Of a DNA stretch of 64,000 nucleotides, positions 58,509 through 64,000 are shown piece by piece. Each line of letters begins with the position of its first letter. The stretch's first letter is position 1. The translations under genes were made by a program, and so were the position numbers. The stretch comes from Acinetobacter junii CIP 64.5 (lineage in GTDB: Bacteria > Pseudomonadota > Gammaproteobacteria > Pseudomonadales > Moraxellaceae): positions 395,732-459,731 of the forward strand of contig NZ_KB849654.1 in NCBI RefSeq assembly GCF_000368765.1, written 5' to 3'. The notes under the pieces were generated by a model that saw only the letters and a program-made list of their open reading frames with translations, had not been told where the DNA came from and did no database searches.

Positions 58509-58579
58509 TTGATGATCGGTACAAAAATGGTTTAATAGAACCATTGTAGCTCATTGCCCAGAATAACAGAGGAGTTTTT

Positions 58580-59677
58580 ATGTCGCTACCACGTTATAAA
58601 ATTACGATGCTTGCACTTTCTTTAGGTGTAGCGTCTGCATTTGTGGGCTGTAGCAGCAATCCAAGTAAAAAAGAAGTGGTTGATAAAGGACCACAATCAA
58701 GTGAGCAAGTTTATTTCGAAAAAGCACAAAAGTCTCTTGATCGCAATCAATACACTGATGCGGTTAAATCTCTTGAAGCGTTAGATACCTACTATCCAAC
58801 AGGACGCTACACGCAACAAGCTCAACTTGAACTTCTCTATGCAAAATTCAAACAGAAAGATTATGAAGGCACGATTGCGCTTGCAGAGCGTTTTATCCGT
58901 CTAAATCCACAGCATCCAAATGTTGATTATGCTTATTATGTTCGTGGCGTAGCGAACATGGAAATGAACTACGACAGCTTAATTCGTTACACCTCTTTAC
59001 AGCAGTCACATCGTGATGTGAGCTATGTAAAAGTTGCATATCAGAATTTTGTGGATTTAATTCGCCGTTTCCCAAGCAGTAAATATTCTGTTGATGCGGC
59101 TCAACGCATGAAATTTATTGGTCAAGAATTAGCTGAAAGTGAAATGAATGCGGCACGTTTTAATATCCAACGTAAAGCATGGTTGGCTGCAGCTGAGCGC
59201 GCACAATGGGTGATTGAGCATTATCCTCAAACACCTCAAACACCTGAAGCTTTAGCAACACTTGCCTACAGCTATCAAAAGCTTGGCGACAATTCGACTG
59301 CACAGCAGTATATCGAAATTCTAAAACTCAATTATCCAAACCTTGTGAAATCAAATGGTGAAGTAAATCTACGCGCTGCTCGCAAAGAAGGTAGTTGGGT
59401 AAATCGTGCTACTTTGGGCTTGTTAGGTCGTGAATCTAAAACAGTTGAAGTGAAAGAAGAAGTTAAATCTGAAGCTCAACAGCGCAGCCTAACCAACCGC
59501 CTAAGTTTTGGTTTACTTGATAAATCTGAAACAGAGTCAACCTCTCAACCTGAAGCCGTTGTCACACCAGTAGTACCAGCTGAAAATAATAAGCCGAGTT
59601 GGACAAATCGTCTTAGCTTTGGGCTTTTAGATAAACCAGAAGCAACAAACTCATCAGAGGACGATGCTGCAAACTAA
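58580..59677 (+). CDS. bamD: outer-membrane assembly lipoprotein BamD with long C-terminal extension
   Basis: Product of 365 aa; typical BamD is about 245-285. Lipoprotein signal ending FVGC (Cys24). TPR units cover residues 40-260 (YFEKAQKSLDRNQYTDAVKSLE and others). The extra 100-residue tail holds three imperfect repeats: WVNRATLGLLGRES (about 272-285), LTNRLSFGLLDKSE (about 303-316) and WTNRLSFGLLDKPE (about 341-354), separated by acidic, Glu/Pro-rich linkers. BamD is the essential scaffold of the BAM complex and meets BamC, BamE and BamA in the periplasm. A terminator follows. Confidence 0.93.
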   Translation: MSLPRYKITMLALSLGVASAFVGCSSNPSKKEVVDKGPQSSEQVYFEKAQKSLDRNQYTDAVKSLEALDTYYPTGRYTQQAQLELLYAKFKQKDYEGTIALAERFIRLNPQHPNVDYAYYVRGVANMEMNYDSLIRYTSLQQSHRDVSYVKVAYQNFVDLIRRFPSSKYSVDAAQRMKFIGQELAESEMNAARFNIQRKAWLAAAERAQWVIEHYPQTPQTPEALATLAYSYQKLGDNSTAQQYIEILKLNYPNLVKSNGEVNLRAARKEGSWVNRATLGLLGRESKTVEVKEEVKSEAQQRSLTNRLSFGLLDKSETESTSQPEAVVTPVVPAENNKPSWTNRLSFGLLDKPEATNSSEDDAAN

Positions 59678-59698
59678 TTTGCAATCATCTGATACATC

Positions 59699-59731
59699 AA
59701 ACAGGCAAGACTCTCCTTGCCTGTTTTTTAT
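59699..59731 (+). terminator. terminator after bamD
   Basis: AAACAGGCAAG (59699-59709) and CTTGCCTGTTT (59716-59726) with a T-run. Confidence 0.92.
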
Positions 59732-59803
59732 TTTATGCAACAATAATTTCTGACATTTTGCTCGGCAAAATATTTCACTTTCTACCTGAATGGTTAAATG
59801 CAC

Positions 59804-61687
59804 ATGGCGATTCCACAACATACGATTGATCAGATTTTAGATCGAACCGACATTGTCGATTTGATTGGTCAACGTGTGAAGTTAAAAAAGACTGGGCGTA
59901 CCTATTCTGGCTGTTGTCCCTTCCATCAAGAAAAGTCCCCCTCATTCCACGTTTACCGTGATAAACAGTACTATCACTGCTTCGGTTGTCAGGCAAATGG
60001 CAATGCTATTCGTTTTTTAATGGATATTGATGGTCGTAACTTTGTTGATGTAATGAAGGAACTATCTGATAAAACAGGTATCGATTTACCCAAGGATAAC
60101 CAAGATAATAAAAAACTATCCTACAAACGTAGTTCTCAGACTATTACAAAAACAGCACCAACTGTAGCACAAGAGCCCCATACAACTCCGCCTACTGCTG
60201 TTGATGACTATACCAATGGGCACTTTGTAGATATGGATCGTTTCATAGATGATCCCTTTGCGCAGTTTGATCCGTCTTTCTCATTTGAAGAAAATGTACA
60301 AGAAGGCAATTTATATGACCTTCTTGAAAATGTTGCTCAATTTTATGAGCGTCAGCTACCTAATAGTCAAAAAGCTCAGAATTATTTTAAGCAGCGCGGC
60401 TTGTCACCACAAACCATTCAATTTTGGCGTTTAGGTTACGCGCCCGAAGACTGGCAGCATTTAGAAAAAGCTTTCCCTCAAGATATTGAAGGCTTAAAGC
60501 AACTTGGCTTAATTCGATCTAGTGATAGTGGACGTGATTTTGATTTGTTACGCGAACGTGTGATCTTCCCGATCCGTGATCACAAAGGACGTGTGGTCGG
60601 TTTTGGTGGTCGTGCATTAAATGATGAAATTAAACCCAAATACATCAACTCACCTGATTCAGAAGTTTTTCACAAGAACCAATTACTTTATGGTTTATAT
60701 GAGGGCCGTAAACTTAAAGCCAATGATTGGTTGATGGTTGAAGGTTATATGGATGTCATCGCCTTGCAGCAATATGGCATTAATGGTGCTGTCGCCACTC
60801 TTGGAACAGCAAGTAATGCAGATCACTTAACCACATTATTTAAGCAAAATTCGCGAATCACAATCGCTTTCGATGGTGATACTGCAGGTCAAAAAGCAGC
60901 ACGTCGTACATTAGAAATCGCATTACCACTTCTTAATGATGGGCGTGAATTAAAGTTTTTTGTATTACCCAATGAGCATGATCCTGACTCTTTGATTCGT
61001 CGAGAAGGTTTAGAAAACTTCCAAAGGCTATTGCAACAATCACCACTGTTGTCTGACTTCGTATTTGCCCATTTAACAGGGCAACATGATGTCAGCACAC
61101 CTGAAGGTAAAAGTTTAGTCATGGGAGAACTACGAGAATTAACGGAGTTATTACCCAAACATGGTTCTTTTCGTTATTTGCTCACCCAATCTTTCCGTGA
61201 AAAACTTGGCTTGGGTAAACGCTTTACCCCACAAATTAGTCATGATGCTTCGCTTTCTTTTAACATCCAAACCAAAGATGAAGATTTTGCGATCGCTATT
61301 TTAATGCATCATCCCTTTCTTTATATTCATTTTGAAGAATTACGTGCGGTGATTGATCAAACAGAATTGTTGGCCAAGATTTTAGCCGTACTAAATATCG
61401 TGTTTGATGATCTACCAGATGATCAAGAGTTAGCAACTTATTATGTACTCGGTGCATGTAGCAATTTTAGCCATGAGATTGCTGATATTATGCAACGCAC
61501 CAATATTCAATCATTAACTCAAGCACCTGAAATTGCAGATAAATTAGCAAAGGAATATGCTCTAGGCTTACAAGAAAAGTATTTAAGATTAAAACTTAAA
61601 TCGCCGATTACGCTGATTGAATCACGCAACTTACGTCAGCAATTGAATGAATTAACTAAGCAAATTAGCTTACGCTTACTATCCTAA
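59804..61687 (+). CDS. dnaG: DNA primase DnaG
   Basis: Product of 627 aa from the ATG at 59804; a start at 59798 adds two residues. Zinc-binding domain CCPFHQEKSPSFHVY and YHCFGCQANGNAI. RNA polymerase core with TOPRIM motif VEGYMDVIAL, AFDGDTAGQKAARR and NEHDPDSLI. C-terminal helicase-binding domain. It lays primers for DNA replication. Here between bamD and hemA; convergent with hemA (4 bp between stops). Confidence 0.98.
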   Translation: MAIPQHTIDQILDRTDIVDLIGQRVKLKKTGRTYSGCCPFHQEKSPSFHVYRDKQYYHCFGCQANGNAIRFLMDIDGRNFVDVMKELSDKTGIDLPKDNQDNKKLSYKRSSQTITKTAPTVAQEPHTTPPTAVDDYTNGHFVDMDRFIDDPFAQFDPSFSFEENVQEGNLYDLLENVAQFYERQLPNSQKAQNYFKQRGLSPQTIQFWRLGYAPEDWQHLEKAFPQDIEGLKQLGLIRSSDSGRDFDLLRERVIFPIRDHKGRVVGFGGRALNDEIKPKYINSPDSEVFHKNQLLYGLYEGRKLKANDWLMVEGYMDVIALQQYGINGAVATLGTASNADHLTTLFKQNSRITIAFDGDTAGQKAARRTLEIALPLLNDGRELKFFVLPNEHDPDSLIRREGLENFQRLLQQSPLLSDFVFAHLTGQHDVSTPEGKSLVMGELRELTELLPKHGSFRYLLTQSFREKLGLGKRFTPQISHDASLSFNIQTKDEDFAIAILMHHPFLYIHFEELRAVIDQTELLAKILAVLNIVFDDLPDDQELATYYVLGACSNFSHEIADIMQRTNIQSLTQAPEIADKLAKEYALGLQEKYLRLKLKSPITLIESRNLRQQLNELTKQISLRLLS

Positions 61688-61691
61688 TTTT

Positions 61692-62975
61692 TTATTGTTT
61701 TGGCTTGCGCTCATGCTCAAATACTTCATGAAGATGCTGCTGTAGCCATTCAAAATAATCAGGGCTCTCAGCTTTAGCCGCCTCACGCAATAAAATGGAG
61801 GTCGGATGCATCAATTTTTGCGTCAAACGATGAGCAAACTCTTGTAGAACTTGCTCAGGCGGATGTCCATGTTGTAATGCATCCATGGCATGTTCTAACT
61901 CAATTTGACTCATTTCTTCGCTATGTTGGCGGTAGGCTTGTATCGTTCCGCCCGCCTCTTTAACTTTTTGCTGAGTAATCAATTGTGTCGCTAATTGATT
62001 TACCATCACTTCAGCTTCAACAGCAGCTTGACGACGCTGTGCTAGATTTTCATCTATCACACTTTGTAAATCATCTACGCCATATAAATAAACGTTATCT
62101 AGTGACTCAACCTTTGGATCAATATCACGTGGAACAGCTAAATCCACCATCAACATTTGTTGATAACGCCGTTTCTTCAATGCTGATTTAACATCTGCAT
62201 ATCCGATCACTTGATGCAAACTTCCTGTACAACTTGAAACAACATCTGCTCGATATAAATTTTGTGCTAACTCATTGAAAGGAATAATTTCAACATCTAC
62301 TTGATGAGCAATTTCTTGAGCAAGAAGATCTGCTCGTTCACGACTGCGATTACAAATTAACATTTTAGCCACGCCCATTTCAGCAAGGTGCTTGGCAACC
62401 AAAGTATTCATTTCACCCGCAGCAACAATCATTACTGTTATTTTCTCTGGGTGGCTAAATACTTGTGATGCTAGTTGCGCAACAGCATAACCCATTGATA
62501 CGGCATGGCTACCGACTGACGTTTCTGAGCGTACACGCTTTGCTGCGTAGAAAGCATATTCAAAAACACTATTCAATTCTGGTGATACTGTTTCAGCATT
62601 TTTTGATAGGGCAAGAGCACTTTTTACCTGTCCCAAAATTTGTGGTTCGCCTAACATCAGCGAATCCAAACCACTGGCAACACGCATTAAATGTGTAACA
62701 GCTTGAGCGTTTTCATAACGATAAACATGATGAGTTAATTGTTTTACATCAATATTATTCACTTGGGCGAGCCAGTTTAAGACGCTATCCGCGTCTTCTG
62801 TCATGGCATAAACTTCTGTGCGGTTGCATGTAGACACAACCACCATATCTTTCAATGAAGGATGTTGACGTTGCTCCTGCAATAGCACAGCTAACCGCTC
62901 TGCATTGAAAGCGATTTGCTCACGTAGTTCAACAGAAGCTGTTTGATGGTTGACACCCAATGCAAAGAAAGACAT
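61692..62975 (-). CDS. hemA: glutamyl-tRNA reductase
   Basis: Product of 427 aa. Catalytic Cys in [39 protein letters not shown] fold at [19 protein letters not shown], and C-terminal dimerisation helix. Produces glutamate-1-semialdehyde, the first committed step of heme synthesis; hemJ at 49 kb is a later step. Divergent from a TPR protein gene, as PA4666-PA4667 in P. aeruginosa. Confidence 0.98.
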   Translation of the reverse strand: MSFFALGVNHQTASVELREQIAFNAERLAVLLQEQRQHPSLKDMVVVSTCNRTEVYAMTEDADSVLNWLAQVNNIDVKQLTHHVYRYENAQAVTHLMRVASGLDSLMLGEPQILGQVKSALALSKNAETVSPELNSVFEYAFYAAKRVRSETSVGSHAVSMGYAVAQLASQVFSHPEKITVMIVAAGEMNTLVAKHLAEMGVAKMLICNRSRERADLLAQEIAHQVDVEIIPFNELAQNLYRADVVSSCTGSLHQVIGYADVKSALKKRRYQQMLMVDLAVPRDIDPKVESLDNVYLYGVDDLQSVIDENLAQRRQAAVEAEVMVNQLATQLITQQKVKEAGGTIQAYRQHSEEMSQIELEHAMDALQHGHPPEQVLQEFAHRLTQKLMHPTSILLREAAKAESPDYFEWLQQHLHEVFEHERKPKQ

Positions 62976-63054
62976 ATCAGATCATCATTTCGCTAAATTT
63001 ATGTTATTGTGCAACATCGGTGTCATAAAAAGCATTACTTTGGATCAATAAAAA

Positions 63055-64000
63055 TTGCGTCAGCTATATCGCCGTAATAACTTTAGCGGCAAGACGATTC
63101 GACGGTATTCTACCACAATCTTGTTGTTAGGTAGCATGAGCTCTTATGTCTCTGCACAAGCAATACACGATATGTATGCTGACAAAAGTTTTGAGAATGC
63201 ACTACAACAGAGCATGATTGCTGAATTTTCCCTTGCTTATGATGATATTGCAACCGCATTACACAATTACACCGTTCTTGCCATTCGTAGTAACTCTACA
63301 ACCATTAAGCAACGCGCATTAGATGTTGCTCTTGAATACAATGATCTACAAGCGGCATTAAATATTGCAACGCACTGGGTTGAACAAGAGCCTAAAGATG
63401 TTCCAGCATTATTTTACTTATCACATATTGCATTAAAAACGCATGAATATGAACTTGCGGCAAAAACCTTAGATAAAATTCTTAATATTGATCCTACTTC
63501 TGATCTAGAACAAATTTTGGCTGGAATTGCACCTGAGAATGCTCAAGATCGCGAAATCTTATTGAATGCTTTACGTGCCAGCACAGAAAAAGACAATCCT
63601 TCGATATTGGCTTTGATCGCAGGTCTAGAAGCGCAAGATGGTTTGTATGAGCAAGCGCTTAAGAATATTAACCGTGCATTGCGTAAACGGTCTAAGTCGA
63701 CTAGTTTTATTTTAATGAAAGCCAACCTGCTAATGGCTTTACAAGATGATGAAGCAACCCAAAAATGGTTTGCTAAAGCTAGCCGCAAGAATAAAGAAAA
63801 TCTCGATATTCGTTTAGCGGAAGCACGTTATTACATTCAGATCAATGATCAGCAAACAGCATTAGAAAAACTTGAAGATGTTATAAAAGATCATCCAAAT
63901 GCTGAAGAAGCACTGTTCATTGCGGGCTTAACCAGTATTGATCTAAAGCAATATGAAAAAGCAGAACAGTACTTAGTCGATTTGCGTAATTCAAGCAAAT
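63055..64000 (+). CDS. TPR-repeat protein, probably exported (partial, continues past the window)
   Basis: Frame open to the end, 315 codons in the window. Start taken at TTG 63055 because only one codon separates it from a stop; the first ATG in frame is at about 63138 and would cut the signal peptide in half. With TTG the product begins with a basic n-region (LYRRNNFSGKTIRRYS), a hydrophobic core (TTILLLGSMSSYV) and cleavage near SAQA. Tetratricopeptide units follow from about residue 50 (AYDDIATALHNYTVLA, ALKNINRALRKR and others). Similar placement to PA4667, divergent from hemA. Function unknown, likely periplasmic. Confidence 0.78.
   Translation, partial: MRQLYRRNNFSGKTIRRYSTTILLLGSMSSYVSAQAIHDMYADKSFENALQQSMIAEFSLAYDDIATALHNYTVLAIRSNSTTIKQRALDVALEYNDLQAALNIATHWVEQEPKDVPALFYLSHIALKTHEYELAAKTLDKILNIDPTSDLEQILAGIAPENAQDREILLNALRASTEKDNPSILALIAGLEAQDGLYEQALKNINRALRKRSKSTSFILMKANLLMALQDDEATQKWFAKASRKNKENLDIRLAEARYYIQINDQQTALEKLEDVIKDHPNAEEALFIAGLTSIDLKQYEKAEQYLVDLRNSSK

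Overview
The window looks like a chromosomal segment of an Acinetobacter species (Gammaproteobacteria, Moraxellaceae). The base composition is AT-rich. Gene order and proteins fit that genus: yggS-pilT-pilU, fur-bamE-rnfH, the str operon, the hemJ-type protoporphyrinogen oxidase, glutamine-rich coiled-coil proteins, and an IS701-like element of 1101 bp. Species cannot be told from the sequence alone. Most of the window is ordinary core genome; the accessory signal is concentrated in a few places.

Left edge (1-6.1 kb): three genes of a Wadjet-type anti-plasmid system on the minus strand (jetA, jetB and the first 864 codons of jetC; jetD should lie beyond position 1). A perfect 28-bp palindrome lies just upstream of jetA, and an IS701-like insertion with 5-bp target duplications sits between jetA and sbcD; its transposase carries an in-frame stop. 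From 6.1 to 11 kb come sbcD and sbcC. From 11 to 24.5 kb are yggS, pilT/pilU, fur/bamE, rnfH with a transporter-like gene, a bacteriohemerythrin, a class II amidotransferase, an OlsB-like acyltransferase, argB, algC, dut and rep.

From 24.6 to 35.3 kb: an OmpA-like lipoprotein, an inner-membrane acyltransferase, a protein that looks like a voltage-sensor domain without a pore, minCDE, ftsK and trxB. A decayed methyltransferase gene (one nonsense codon plus one frameshift) lies at 35.4-36.9 kb. Then come aat and the second N-degron transferase gene (bpt/ate), rimI, and two tandem paralogous metal-dependent hydrolases. Each paralogue has a pair of direct repeats spaced exactly 21 bp upstream. 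The str operon (rpsL-rpsG-fusA-tuf) reads leftward from 46 kb to 41.3 kb and holds an unlisted 20-codon ORF with a strong ribosome-binding site between rpsG and fusA.

From 46 to 64 kb: an EcsC-family protein, fabB, hemJ, a small HELAH-motif protein, nadE, two tandem tRNA-Met genes, rnpB, a YfhL-type ferredoxin, coaD, smpB, pgeF, rluD, an unusually long bamD, dnaG, hemA and the start of a TPR protein. The most novel item is at 50.08-50.63 kb. Three tandem tiny single-span membrane protein genes (54, 33 and 30 aa) share a VGR(I/V)GT motif. They are read from a promoter flanked by two 18-bp operator-like dyads that resemble TetR-family (FabR/DesT-type) sites. They are too short for usual gene finders.
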